A stretch of 20,441 nucleotides of DNA from Priapulus caudatus (Eukaryota; Priapulida; Priapulimorpha; Priapulimorphida; Priapulidae): positions 450,025 through 470,465 of the forward strand of contig NW_014577106.1 in assembly GCF_000485595.1 (NCBI RefSeq), in the 5' to 3' direction. The notes below the pieces were generated by a model that worked only from the letters and a program-made list of their open reading frames with translations, did no database searches and was not told the DNA's origin. Each line of letters starts with the position of its first letter. The stretch's first letter is position 1. The position numbers and the translations under genes were made by a program. Of the stretch, positions 9,216 to 19,395 are shown piece by piece.

Positions 9216-9819
9216 CAATATATATATGCTTAACATGTCATGTCTAGCGTTGGTTCCGGGGCTTTGCAAGTGTTCGACCATTAGTGCGCATCAATGTTAT
9301 GAACACGAACTCTGAGACTCCGATGATTCACACTCAACCGCACATCAACAGGCGACTTGACTGCGATGTGTACTGTACCATTCTCATATCTTTATGTCCA
9401 GCGGCCTTGCGGTGGCACTGTTATATTACGGCGTTATACGTGAAGTATTATGGCAGTATTACGTACACAAACATTCAAATTAAACAGCAAAACATCTTCG
9501 TGTTTATTTACCATCATTTTGTTATTGTAATGGCCAAAGTGAACCGTGGCAGGGACTGTATGGGTTGTTATGTGGAGCGCGTCACATCTGTGTGGCGTTA
9601 CTTGCATTATGAACTAAACACTTTCGGCACGCAGATTTTCACGTTTCCTATCGGATTCAGTTTTTGTCACAGTCACCGGACCGATAATGCCGCGCGTTTA
9701 GGGCGCTATAGGTTAGTGAGCCTTTCACAGCACGAATATGGTGTAATAGGATTCTCATCCGTGGAGAGAGAAGATAGAGAAGTAAAGGTGGCGGAGAGGG
9801 GAGAATGTGGGCGATGAGG
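9216..9819. other. Unique sequence with an unsupported long open frame (left arm)
   Basis: Non-repetitive DNA, mirrored at 16796-17376. A plus-strand frame stays open from about 9284 to 9817 (177 codons from a GTG, shorter from the ATG at 9299) and has no recognised motif. The mirror copy carries many one-base indels that break the frame, so coding is not supported by the second copy. Confidence 0.6.
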
Positions 9820-9822
9820 ATG

Positions 9823-9856
<34 letters not shown>

Positions 9857-9977
9857 ATCTCATCATTTCTGCTCTCTCTCTCTCTCACTCTCCTCTCTCT
9901 GCTCTCTCTCTTTTCTCTCTCACTTCCTCTCTCTCGTCTCTCGCTCTTCTTGTCTCTCTCTCTTTCTTTCTCGATCA

Positions 9978-10008
<31 letters not shown>

Positions 10009-10081
10009 GCTCTCTTATCCTCTCTCTCTCTCCTCTCCTCTCATCGTCTCTCCTCTCTCTCTACTCTCTTTCTCTCTCTAG
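9820..10081. repeat. (CT)n tract, first half of compound repeat (left arm)
   Basis: Almost pure pyrimidine for about 260 bases, stopping abruptly at 10081 where GT-rich DNA begins. The mirror copy is the GA tract at 16548-16795. Confidence 0.96.
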
Positions 10082-10484
10082 TCGTGTGTGTTGTGTGTGT
10101 GTGTGGTTGTGTGTGTCCGTTGTGTGTGTTGTGTGTGTGTGTGTGTGTGGTGGTGTGTGTATGATGTGCTGTGTGTGTGTGTGTGGTGGGTGTGTTGTGT
10201 GTGTGTGTGTGTCTGTGTGTGTGTGTTGTGTGTGTGTGTGTGGTGTGTGTGTTGTATGTGTGTGTGTGTGTGCTGTGCGGTGTGTGTGTTGTGTGTTCTG
10301 TGGTGTGTGTGCTCGTGTGTGTGTGTGTCGTGTCGTGTGCTGTGTGGGTGTGTGTGTGTGCTGTGATTGTGTGTGTGTGTGGTGTGTCCGTGTGATTGTG
10401 TGTGTTGTTGTGTGTGTGTGTGTTGATTTGTGTTGTGTGTGTGTGTGTGTGTGTTGTGTGTGTGTGTTGTGTGTGTGTTTGTGT

Positions 10485-10527
<43 letters not shown>

Positions 10528-10692
10528 GTGTGTTGTGTGTGTGTGAATGTGTGTGTGTGTGTGTGTGTTGTGTGTGTCGTGTGTGTGTGTGTGTGTGTGT
10601 GTGTCGTGTGTGTGTGTGGTGGTGTGTGTGTGTGTGTGCGTTGCCGTGTGTGTGTGTGTGTGTGTGTGCGCGCCTGTGTGTGTGCGCTGTGT
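10082..10692. repeat. (GT)n tract, second half of compound repeat (left arm)
   Basis: About 610 bases of GT with frequent TTG, GGT and single-base interruptions; the cleanest run is near 10489-10526. The mirror copy is the CA tract at 15948-16547. The Cys/Val and His/Thr frames across it are artefacts. Confidence 0.96.
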
Positions 10693-10955
10693 CGTGATAA
10701 GTAGTAGGTAGTAGTATAGTAGTTGTTGTTTGTTGCTGGCTCGCTACTGCTGTAGCTGTAGCCACAGCAAGGTCAGCAGCACCGGCAGCAGCAGGCAGCA
10801 GCAGAAGTTAGATAGTAGCAGTAGCATAGCAGTAGCAGTAGGCAGTAGTAGGGCAGTAGCAGTAGCCAGTAGTAGAGTAGTAGTAGTAGTTACGCACTGG
10901 CAATGGCAAGTGGTAGTCACAAGTAACAGTAAGTAGTAGTAGTGAATAGGCAGCA
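10693..10955. repeat. GTA/GCA trinucleotide tract (left arm)
   Basis: Mixed GTA, GCA and GTT triplets with interruptions, following directly on the GT tract. The mirror copy is at 15717-15925. Confidence 0.9.
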
Positions 10956-11250
10956 GCTAACATGTTCACAGATTCCCTAACATATGTGTCGTCCTGTCTC
11001 GTGTCACGCGAGCGGAGCTACGATTCTGTAATAGCGTGGCAGACCGACGATATTTTGCAGCTGACAAATCTGTCTTGCCTTCAATTAGGAAGAATTTTAC
11101 AGGCAAAAGTCACAAGCCGTGCGGTGTAAATCAGGTCTGTGATAAACAAGCGACTTTCGAGCGGGTCGGTAACCATGGATTTACCCATATAAAGTACAGA
11201 CTAAAGCCGAAATACGCAACTAAGGGCAGCAGAAAGGAACATACCAAACC
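10956..11250. other. Unique segment between trinucleotide tracts (left arm)
   Basis: About 295 bp of non-repetitive DNA, mirrored at 15430-15716. Each copy has a different open frame on a different strand, and neither is kept in the other, so no gene is called. Confidence 0.6.
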
Positions 11251-11556
11251 ATCGCAGCAGCAGCAGCAGCAGAGACCAGCAACGAACGAACAGCAGCAGC
11301 AGCAGGCAGTAGTATAGTAGTAGTAGTAGTATAGTAGTAGTAAGTAGTAGTATGTAGTAGTTGATAGTAGTAAGTAGTAGTAGTAGCAGTAAGGCAATAG
11401 CAGTAGTATGTGGATGGTAAGGTAGTGGTAGTGGTAGTGGTAGTGGTAGGTGGTAGTTGTAGTGTAGTGTAGTGGTATAACAGGCAGCATCAGCAGCGCC
11501 ACACCCAGCCAATCAGCATCACATCAAGACGCAGCAGCAGCAGCAGCAGGCAGGGC
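11251..11556. repeat. GCA / GTA / GTG trinucleotide cluster (left arm)
   Basis: A GCA run (11254-11272 and 11292-11306) is followed by GTA-rich DNA to about 11410, GTG/GTA hexamers to 11480 and another GCA run at 11531-11549. The mirror copy is at 15115-15425. Confidence 0.92.
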
Positions 11557-11990
11557 GGCGTGCGCGGGCGGCAGCGGCATAGTATAAGTAGACTCTCCTT
11601 TCGCTTCCCCTCATCTTCTCCCCACCCTCTCCCTTCCTCCCACTCCACCCTTCCCGTTACTCTCCAGCTCGCGCTTCCGCTGGCCGCCTTCCCACGGCAG
11701 ATCTTATACACCAGTCGATGCCCGGATTCCGCTGGGCATGAGGTCAACACGAGGAAACGGCAAACACCGAAGAGAAACGTGAGATCATGCGATCCTATCA
11801 CTGATCACCGATCACCGATCATCCGTAGTTAGTCTGAGTATCGATCCTACAGACTTAGCATATACTAGCTGGATGGCTCTTAGTGACTCTAAGTTTTAGT
11901 GGTATAGAAGAATCAGTGACCGAGTCACACAGCCACGACGCCGCATGCACAAACACGGAACGCCTGACCCACCACACCCGCTCTCCCCCC
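11557..11990. other. Unique sequence with a short GATCACC tandem (left arm)
   Basis: Pyrimidine-rich at 11590-11665, otherwise unique. Three tandem 7-bp GATCACC-like units lie at 11803-11824 and are preserved in reverse complement at 14854-14879. No gene was recognised. Confidence 0.6.
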
Positions 11991-12260
11991 CCTCTCTTAT
12001 ATTTCTGCTCTTCGTCGCTCCCTCATTCTCACCCTACTTTTTATTTTTCATCTCTCTCTCTCTCTCCACGAGTCTCTCTCTCTCTCCTTCTCCTCTCGTC
12101 TCCTTCTTTCTCTTCTCTCGGCTTCTTCTTCTCATCTTTCTCTCCGTCTTTTCTCCTCTCGCTATCTTCGCTCTCTCTTCTCTCTCGTTTTCTCTCTCCC
12201 CTCTCGTCTCAGTTCTCGTCTACATTCTCTTTCTCTCTCTCTCCATTTCTCTTCGTAGCA
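11991..12260. repeat. CT-rich polypyrimidine tract (left arm)
   Basis: About 270 bases of CT/TTC-rich DNA, with little but C and T. The mirror copy is the GA tract at 14440-14701. Confidence 0.93.
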
Positions 12261-12310
12261 GGCCGGGACCAGGAAGCAGTGAGGCCTACATGAGAGTCAG
12301 GCATGCGGAA

Positions 12311-12440
12311 GGAGAGAGTGCGACCAGACAGAGAGGAGGGGCAGGCGGGCCGGTGGAGAGAGAGAGAGAGTAAGAGAGAGAGAAGAGAGAGAGAGAGAGA
12401 GGGAGGAGGGAGGAGGGAGGAGAGAGTAGCAGAGAGAGCG
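12311..12440. repeat. GA-rich polypurine tract (left arm)
   Basis: About 130 bases of GA/GGA, lying 50 bp from a CT tract of opposite strand bias. The two could pair locally. The mirror copy is the CT tract at 14261-14339. Confidence 0.93.
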
Positions 12441-12705
12441 CCGCGCGATGCCGGTAATACACAACGAAAGCAGCCCGCGACGACACAGACGGAAGAATGA
12501 TAAACATAATGTAGGATAACGGAGCAAGGTCGGAGACCGCACGATGTGCCTGGATCCTAAGGCTAGGGATCCGGATGTAGAAGTCGAGGAAGCCCGAATG
12601 GGCAGGTGGCCAGATACCGACGATGGATATAGCCCACATCGCTTAATTAGGCTGTCTATAAATAACATTAATATCAGGCCGTGAATATTAATAGTGTGAA
12701 TATCT
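12441..12705. other. Unique spacer (left arm)
   Basis: Non-repetitive, mirrored at 14000-14260 with many one-base indels. Nothing was recognised. Confidence 0.55.
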
Positions 12706-13062
12706 GTTATTACCTTCGCCAAAGGGTTGGGCAGAAGGTATGTTTTTACCGGCGGTGTTTGTTCTTCCATTCCGGATCGCAATTACTAATTAATTAATTA
12801 ATTAATTAATTAATACAGTTTTCAGGAAAAAATAGGTCACAAATGGTATACTTGAATTGATTACATTTTGGTGGTGATCCGGATCAATTAATTAATTAAT
12901 TAAGTTAAGTTAATAAAGTTTTTAGGATACGTCAAGAATATCGGGTAACCTAGATGATTACAGTTTTGGTCGTCATCCGGATCATTAATTAATAAAAATT
13001 TCATCGTGACAGATTCAAGCTGGCCTTGGCGAGGTCTGTGCTCTCTCCGAAGTGCTCTAGTT
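12706..13062. mobile_element. Dispersed repeat with short inverted ends and internal ~100-bp units (left copy)
   Basis: It begins with ACCTTCGCCAAAGG (12713) and ends with CCTTGGCGAGGTCT (13023-13036) followed by GTGCTCTAGTT, so the termini are inverted copies of one another. Inside, two tandem units of 107 and 98 bp (12774-12880, 12881-12978) each start with GGATC plus a (TTAA)n run and end in a TTTTGGT-type segment and ATCC. From memory this resembles a short dispersed element common in fish and marine invertebrates, with start, GGTGATCCGGATC core and CCTTGGCGGAGGT end in the same order. The identification has not been checked against a library. It is non-coding. Confidence 0.6.
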
Positions 13063-13065
13063 ACT

Positions 13066-13187
13066 TATGTACTATAATTATGTTTAACATAATTTTATTA
13101 TAATTACAGCTGAGTGGCAGGCCATCGCATATGGAGAATGCCAGGGATATGGTTTTGGTATTACATGAACTCTGAAAGAGCAATCGG
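13066..13187. other. Inner unique segment (left arm)
   Basis: Innermost non-repetitive part of the left arm, matching 13512-13640. The anchor ATATGGAGAATGCC at 13129 pairs with 13570. Confidence 0.8.
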
Positions 13188-13234
13188 TATATATTATATA
13201 TATAATTATATATATAATTATATATATATAATTC

Positions 13235-13291
<57 letters not shown>
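13188..13291. repeat. (TA)n tract flanking palindrome centre, left
   Basis: About 100 bases of TA with ATTATA variants in its first half. It lies next to the central spacer. Confidence 0.95.
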
Positions 13292-13406
13292 ATATGAAAA
13301 GAAAATCGCGACATCCCGTTAGACAATGTGTATAAGCGATGACGGAATTAATTCATTTTCAAATATTAACAATGAAGTATCGTGAAAACCCAGGAGCCCG
13401 TTTCTA
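13292..13406. other. Non-palindromic spacer at centre of giant inverted repeat
   Basis: About 115 bp with no reverse-complement partner, lying between two (TA)n tracts. It has mixed composition with AATTAATTCATT near its middle. A unique spacer is expected for a real inverted duplication and less expected for a read that simply turned around at a blunt hairpin. Confidence 0.8.
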
Positions 13407-13475
13407 CTATATATATAACTATATAAGATATATATAGTATATATATATATATATAATATATTAATAGAATATATA

Positions 13476-13511
<36 letters not shown>
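13407..13511. repeat. (TA)n tract flanking palindrome centre, right
   Basis: About 105 bases of TA and ATAATA variants, the partner of 13188-13291. With the spacer it forms an AT-rich centre able to extrude as a cruciform. Confidence 0.95.
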
Positions 13512-13513
<2 letters not shown>

Positions 13514-13640
13514 CGATTGCTCTTTTTCACGAGTTCAGTATACCAACAACCATTCCCGGCATTCTCCATATGGTATGCCTGGCGCACTCCTGTATATAAA
13601 TAAATTTATGTTAACAATAATTATAGGTAACATATAGTAA

Positions 13641-13999
13641 CTAGAGCACTCGGAGAGCACAGACGCTCCGCCAAGGCAGCTGGAATTCATGTCACTGTGA
13701 AAATTTTTATTAATTAATTGATCCGGAGTGACGACCAACACAATGTAATCATTCGTAGGTTCCCGATTTCTGACGTATCCTAAAAAAGTTTATTAACTTA
13801 ATATTAATTAATTAATTGAATCGCGATCACCACCAAATGTAATCCAAGTTCTAAGTACCCCATTTGGACTATCCTGAAAATGTTATAATTGAATTTAAAT
13901 TGTAATTATTAATTAATTAATTGATCCGGAATGGAATCGAAGCAAAACACGCCGGTAAAACAGTAACCTTCTGCCGAAACCTTTGCGAATAGGTAATAC
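13641..13999. mobile_element. Dispersed repeat with short inverted ends (right copy)
   Basis: Reverse-complement copy of 12706-13062, with CTCCGCCAAGG (about 13666-13676) at one end and CTGCCGAAACCTTTGCG near 13971 at the other. Units bounded by GATCCGG-like sequence recur near 13720, 13822 and 13922. Confidence 0.6.
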
Positions 14000-14260
14000 G
14001 ATTATGTCAGCACTATAAATCACGCCTGATAGTTATGTTAGTTATAAGACAGCTAATTAAGCGATGCTGGGCTTATCCATCGTGGGTATCTGCTCACCGT
14101 GCATTCGGCTTCCTGACTTCTACATCCGGATCCCGTAGCCGTTGCATCCAGGCACGATGTGGTCGCTCCAGACTTTGGCTCCGTTTCATCCTAATATGTT
14201 TATCATTTCCGTCGTGTGCGTCGTCCGGCTGCTTTTCGTTTTCGTGTATTACTCGCATCG
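14000..14260. other. Unique spacer (right arm)
   Basis: Reverse-complement partner of 12441-12705. No gene. Confidence 0.55.
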
Positions 14261-14339
14261 CTCTCTCTCTCTCTCTCTCCTCTCTCTTCTCTCTCTCTCT
14301 CTCTCCACTCTCTCATCTCTCTCTCTCTGCTCTCTCTCC
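14261..14339. repeat. (CT)n tract (right arm)
   Basis: Mirror of the GA tract at 12311-12440, but shorter. Confidence 0.93.
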
Positions 14340-14439
14340 ACCGGCAACCCCCCTGCTCCTTCTCTGTCGTGGTCTTGTCACTCTTCTCCTCCGGCATCAT
14401 ACTCTAGGTATGCCTCACTTGCTTCCTTCCCGGCCTGCT

Positions 14440-14701
14440 AGAGAGAGAAAGGAGAAGCAGAGAGAAAGGAGGAATGAGAGAGAACGAGAGAGAGGGGGAG
14501 AGAGAAAAAGAGAGAGAGAGAGAGCGAAAGAGCGAGAGAGAGAAAGAGCAGAGAAAGAGAGAGAGAGCGAGAGGAGAGAAAGAGAGGAGAGATGAGAAGA
14601 GATGAAGAGAGAGAGAGGCGAGGAGAGAGAGAGAGAGAAAAAAAAGTAGGAGAAATGAGGGAGCGAGGGAGAGAGAAATATAGAGAGAGGGGGGGGGAGA
14701 G
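14440..14701. repeat. GA-rich polypurine tract (right arm)
   Basis: Mirror of the CT tract at 11991-12260, ending in short A and G homopolymers (14639-14645 and 14689-14697). Confidence 0.93.
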
Positions 14702-15114
14702 CGGGTGTGTGGGTCAGGGTTCCGTGTTGTGCATGCGGCGTCGTGGCTGTGTGACTCGATTCACTGATGGATCTATAACACTAACTTAAGAGTCACTAAA
14801 GAGCCATCCAGCTAGTATGTAAAGATCTGTAGGATCGATACTCGATACTACGATGATCGGTGATCGGTGATCGGTGATAGGATCGATGATCTCACGTTTC
14901 TCTCTCGTGTTTGGGCGTTTTCCGTGTTGACCTCATGCATGCGAAATCCCGGATCGACTGGTGGTTTATAAGATCTGCGTGGGAAGGCGGCAGGGAAGCG
15001 CGAGCTGGAGTAACGGGAAGGGGAGAGTGGAGAGGGAAGGGAGAGGGTGTGGGAGAAGATGAGGGGAAGCGGAGGAGAGGTCTACTTAAAACTATGCCGC
15101 TGCGCCGCCGCCGC
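14702..15114. other. Unique sequence with GATCGGT tandem (right arm)
   Basis: Mirror of 11557-11990. Three GATCGGT units lie at 14854-14879. No gene was recognised. Confidence 0.6.
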
Positions 15115-15320
15115 CGCCCCTGCTGCTGCTGGCTGGCTGCTGCGTCTATCTGATGCTTGATGCTGGTGTGGCCCTCGCTGCCTGATGCTTGCTGTATACA
15201 ACTACCGACTACCACTACCACTACCAACTACCCTACTGCACTACCACTACCACTACCATTACCACTACCCCAACTAACTACTGCTCATTGCCTACTGGCA
15301 CTACTACTACTACTACTACA

Positions 15321-15360
<40 letters not shown>

Positions 15361-15396
15361 TACTACTTACTAACTGCTGCTAGCTGCGTGCTGTGT

Positions 15397-15425
<29 letters not shown>
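15115..15425. repeat. TGC / TAC / CAC trinucleotide cluster (right arm)
   Basis: Mirror of 11251-11556, with CTACCA hexamers at 15205-15270, a TAC run at 15300-15362 and a TGC run at 15400-15426. Confidence 0.92.
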
Positions 15426-15427
<2 letters not shown>

Positions 15428-15716
15428 TGATGTTGGTAAATGTTCCTTGCTGCCCTTGCTGGTATTTCGGCTTAGTCAGTACTTATAGTGGGTAAATCCA
15501 TGAGTTACGACCCGCTCCGTAAGTCGTTGTTTATCAACACGACTGATTTATCACGCAGTGTGACTTTTGCCTGTAAACATTTCTTCCTAATTGAAGACAA
15601 ACAGACTCTGTCAGCTGATATCTCGGTCTCCACCGCTATTACAGAAATCGTAGCTCCGTCGCGTGACACAGACACGCGACACGATATTAGGACATATGGT
15701 GACACATGTTGCGCTG
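15426..15716. other. Unique segment between trinucleotide tracts (right arm)
   Basis: Mirror of 10956-11250. A plus-strand frame at 15488-15751 reads like a plausible peptide but is antisense to, and not maintained in, the other copy. Confidence 0.6.
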
Positions 15717-15925
15717 CATTACTACTACTACTACTAATTAACTTGTACTAGCCATTGGGGCCATTGCAGTGCTACTACTACTACTACTACTACTACTGCT
15801 ACGCTACTGCTACTACGGCTACTGCTACTGGCAGCTGTCTACTGCTACTTCTACTTCTGCTGCTGCTGGCTGCTGCTGCTGCTGGCTGCTGCTACAGCTA
15901 CAGCAGTAGCAGCACAACCACAACA
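15717..15925. repeat. TAC/TGC trinucleotide tract (right arm)
   Basis: Mirror of 10693-10955, with the longest TAC run at 15771-15797 and TGC runs near 15857-15890. Confidence 0.9.
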
Positions 15926-15947
15926 ACTACTCTCACTACTACACTAC

Positions 15948-16169
15948 ACGCACACGCGCACGACACACAGGCGGCACAGCCACAACACAACACACACACG
16001 ACGTCACACACCACACACACACACCCAAGCACAAACACACACAGCACACACACACACACACACACACAGCACAGCACCACACACACACCCCAGATTCACA
16101 CACACACACACAGCACACACACACACACACACACACACAGCCACACACACACACACAATCAGGCATCAC

Positions 16170-16202
<33 letters not shown>

Positions 16203-16547
16203 CACCACACACACACAATCACACACACTCACCACACACACACACACAATCACACCCACACAACCAACACACACAGCAATCACACACACACCACACACAC
16301 ACACACACCACCCCACCAACACACACACACACACGACACACACACAGACCACACACACACACAGCACCCACACACACACACACTACACATACACACACAC
16401 ACACACACACCATCACACACATGCCACACGACACCACTACAACACCCACCCACACACACACAAACACACACACACATCACACACACACACACCCACCCAC
16501 ACACACCCACACCCACACACACACCACACAACACACAGCACACACAC
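15948..16547. repeat. (CA)n half of compound repeat (right arm)
   Basis: About 600 bases of CA with frequent one-base breaks, the mirror of the GT tract at 10082-10692. Confidence 0.96.
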
Positions 16548-16735
16548 GATAGAGAGAGAAAGAGAGAGAGAGAGCAGAGAGAGAGAGAGAAGAGAGAGAG
16601 AGAGAAAGAGAGCGAGAGAGAGAGAGAAAGAGAAGAGAGAGAGAGAGATCGAGAAAGAAAGAGAGAGAGAAGAGAGCGAGAGCAGAGAGAGAGGGAGGAA
16701 AGAGGAGAAAGAGAGAGAGAGAGAGAGAGAGAGTG

Positions 16736-16791
<56 letters not shown>

Positions 16792-16795
16792 GAGA
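16548..16795. repeat. (GA)n half of compound repeat (right arm)
   Basis: About 250 bases of GA, the mirror of the CT tract at 9820-10081. Confidence 0.96.
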
Positions 16796-17376
16796 TCATC
16801 CTCCATTGCGCACATTCCCGCTCTCGCACCCTTTCTTCCTCATCTTCTTCTCTCCACGATGAGAATCCTATACACCATATTGTGCTGTGAAAGCTCACTA
16901 AGGCCTATTAGCAGCTAAACGCGCGGCATTCGCTCGTGATGTGAGCAAAAAACTGAAATCCGATAGGAAACGTGAAATGCGTGCGAAAGTGTTAGTTTCA
17001 TAATGCAAGTACGCAACAGATTGACGCGCTCCACATAACACGCATACAGTCCCTGGCCACGGTCACTTTGGCGCATTACAATAACAAAAATGATGGTAAA
17101 ATAAACACGAAAATAGTTTGCTGTTAATTGTCGAATGTTTTGTACGGTAATTACTGGCATAATCTTCCACGTAAACGCCGTCATATAACATGCCACCGCA
17201 GGCCGCTGTACATAAGATATGAGAATGGAGGTCTAAGATACACATCGATCAGTCGCTGTTGATGTGGCGGTGTGAACATCGGAGTCTCAGCCGTTCGTGT
17301 GCATACATGATGCACTAATGTCGAACCACTAGCAAGCCCGAAAACAACGCTAGACATAACATGTTAAGCAATAATA
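16796..17376. other. Unique sequence (right arm)
   Basis: Reverse-complement partner of 9216-9819, differing by something like 15% by eye, mostly through single-base gains and losses. No gene. Confidence 0.6.
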
Positions 17377-17531
17377 TGTGTGTTCGTGTGTGTGTGTGTG
17401 TGTGTGTGTGGTGCGTGTGTGCGTGCGTGCGTGCGTGCGGCGTGTGTGGCGGTAGTCCGTGCGTGCGTGTGTGCGTGCGTGCGTGCGTGCGTGCGTGCCG
17501 TGTGTGCGTGTGGTGTGTGTGCGTGTCTGTG
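17377..17531. repeat. GT/GCGT repeat (right arm)
   Basis: Mirror of 9055-9215, with a pure GT run at 17387-17409 and GTGC units after it. Confidence 0.93.
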
Positions 17532-19066
17532 TAATGTATTGTGCTTACACAGGCAAGCCTCATCTATGTTTTTTGCTCTCTTGGTAGGACGTAGGAAATA
17601 TCAATTATAATATAGGATTGTTTACAATCATGGTACATAAGGCCAAGGTAAAGCTAATAACCAATTGGGGCTCAAAAAATAGTAATATGCCAATTATTTG
17701 GCACTGTTAGCTTCAACTCACAACAGCGTAAGAAACTGGCTTGAAACAGCACATTTACTTTTCAAATAGTTAAGTATTCTGGATGTCATATCAGGTGCAT
17801 CTTTTTTTAATGCTTGAGCAGGTGTGTCTCTGACATCAGCAACCATTAAGCATGTATTAAAAAATCAGAATTAAGCTTATGGAAATAGTTTTGCTTAAAA
17901 ATCGTGAAATACCCGTAAGATGTGTGATGTCTAATGATTAATTGCGACTCTGTAACTGGAATGAGGTGCATATTTGCCGTCAAAAATGTCCTCTCCGAAT
18001 TCAGATATTGTAAGACTAGTTAGACTTGTAACTGCAATTGAATATATGTTTTTCTTCCAGGTAAAAAACACTATATATATATCCTACAAACCTATATAAG
18101 TATTCCACTGTTGTCCGACACTTCGACAGTTTTTAGCCACGTGGACGTTCAATATTGTCAGTTTGAATTCGCGTCAAGAAAAGTCCTCTCCGAAAATTAA
18201 AACATTTCTCATTACTCCTTGAGAAAGATCAACATTTTACATTTGATATATTTCTATATATAATTATAATTATTCTATTTCACATAATCCACACATCAGA
18301 ACCATATCATCTACATCACCTCAAGGAGCAATTTATTATGTTTCTTTAGCAGGACGTATTCAGCGGGACCCATGACCATTATTTTGACATCATAGAACGC
18401 ATAGTTTTTTTAAGTTCCAATATAAAAAGAAAAGTTGAAAACTTGACGCTCAAGATTTTACAGATTTTACAGTAACGTGTTTACAACACCAAACAAAAAT
18501 TGCAGGAAAGCAAAATAAGCATTTTTTTTTCACGTCCCGTGAGACAAATGGGGTTCTCCGATTGAAACAACGCCATAACGTGATTACGTGGAAACAAACA
18601 TGACTGAAAGACTAACAAGTGTTTATAGTTTCAAACTCGAGTCATAACGCATCTCATAATTATTAGCGACAACCACACGTGGCGTTGATGTGGGCATCAA
18701 TGTGGATACTTGATGGGCGCGGATCCTTCAATGAGGGGGCATACTTTGAAACTACTGAACGCCATGATTAAAGCGGGGCATCTGAGTGAGGGGACACACT
18801 TAAAAGAATGGGTAGACACCGGGATGGGCGGACATCAACCTGAGTCAGCAGGAATATCTGTGTAGGCGGGCACACGCTGAATACACGAGCGAGTGATACA
18901 GCGCACTGTAACATTTCACCTGGTGTCATGATGCAGTGTCGTGACTTGACATTAAACAAGAGTTTCAACAACAAACAAACAGGCAATTGAATAGCCGCGC
19001 CAATCTTCTTGTTTATTCAAGGTATACTATTACGGTACGATGACATGGACATGTTAATGTTGTGCT
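17532..19066. other. AT-rich unique spacer, no gene supported (right arm)
   Basis: About 1.5 kb matching 7511-9054 in reverse complement, including the two TTCGGAGAGGACA-like motifs (about 17974-18002 and 18168-18199). No frame is shared with the other copy. Confidence 0.6.
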
Positions 19067-19395
19067 CGTGTGCGGTCCTGTGTGTGTGTGTGTGATGTGT
19101 GTGTGTGTGTGGGTGTGTGCGTGTGCCGTGTGTGTGTGTGTGTGTGGTCGTGTGTGTGTGTGTGTGTGTGTGTGCGTGTGTGTGTGTGTGCGTGTGCTGT
19201 GTACCTGTGTGTCCGTGTACTCGCGCGCGCGCCGCGCAGCGCGGTGTGTGTGTGTGTGTGTGGTGTGTGTGTGTGTGTTGTGTGTGGGTGTTGTGTGCGT
19301 GCGTGCGTGACGCGTGTGCGCGTACGTGTGTCTGTGTCTGTGTGCGCGTGGGAGCCTGGCGTGCGTGTGGCGTGCGTGCGCCGTGCGCGAGTGAC
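19067..19395. repeat. GT repeat with CG run (right arm)
   Basis: Mirror of 7149-7510. The CG-rich segment is at about 19224-19242. GT runs are interrupted every 10-20 bases, unlike the clean left-arm run. Confidence 0.94.

Larger units (their letters stand above)
6126..13291 (+). repeat. Left arm of giant inverted repeat
   Basis: About 7.17 kb whose reverse complement follows at 13407-20441. Anchors read directly: 6126 pairs with 20441; 6721-6826 pairs base for base with 19725-19830 (106 bp identical); about 9250-9800 pairs with 16800-17330; about 10985-11190 pairs with 15490-15690; 13129 pairs with 13570. Paired coordinates sum to about 26551-26699, so the net length difference is roughly 130 bp. 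The order of CT, GT, GTA/GCA, CT, GA and TA tracts is mirrored exactly. The arm may extend further left than 6126, because the matching part of the right arm would lie beyond the window. Confidence 0.96.

Noticed and set aside
9807-10697. Very long open frames (about 296 codons plus, 234 codons minus) over the CT/GT tract
   Set aside because: They translate to Ser/Leu, Cys/Val or His/Thr repeats dictated entirely by dinucleotide runs.
11036-11317. A 93-codon frame ending in a Gln run
   Set aside because: It starts at a GTG, the Gln run is the GCA repeat, and the mirror copy has frame-breaking indels and an equally good frame on the opposite strand.
11803-11824. GATCACC tandem as a telomere-like array
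   Set aside because: Only three units are present, and they are internal to unique sequence in both arms.
15755-16552. A 265-codon His/Thr-rich frame
   Set aside because: It is a translation of trinucleotide and CA repeats with no start context and no non-repetitive core.
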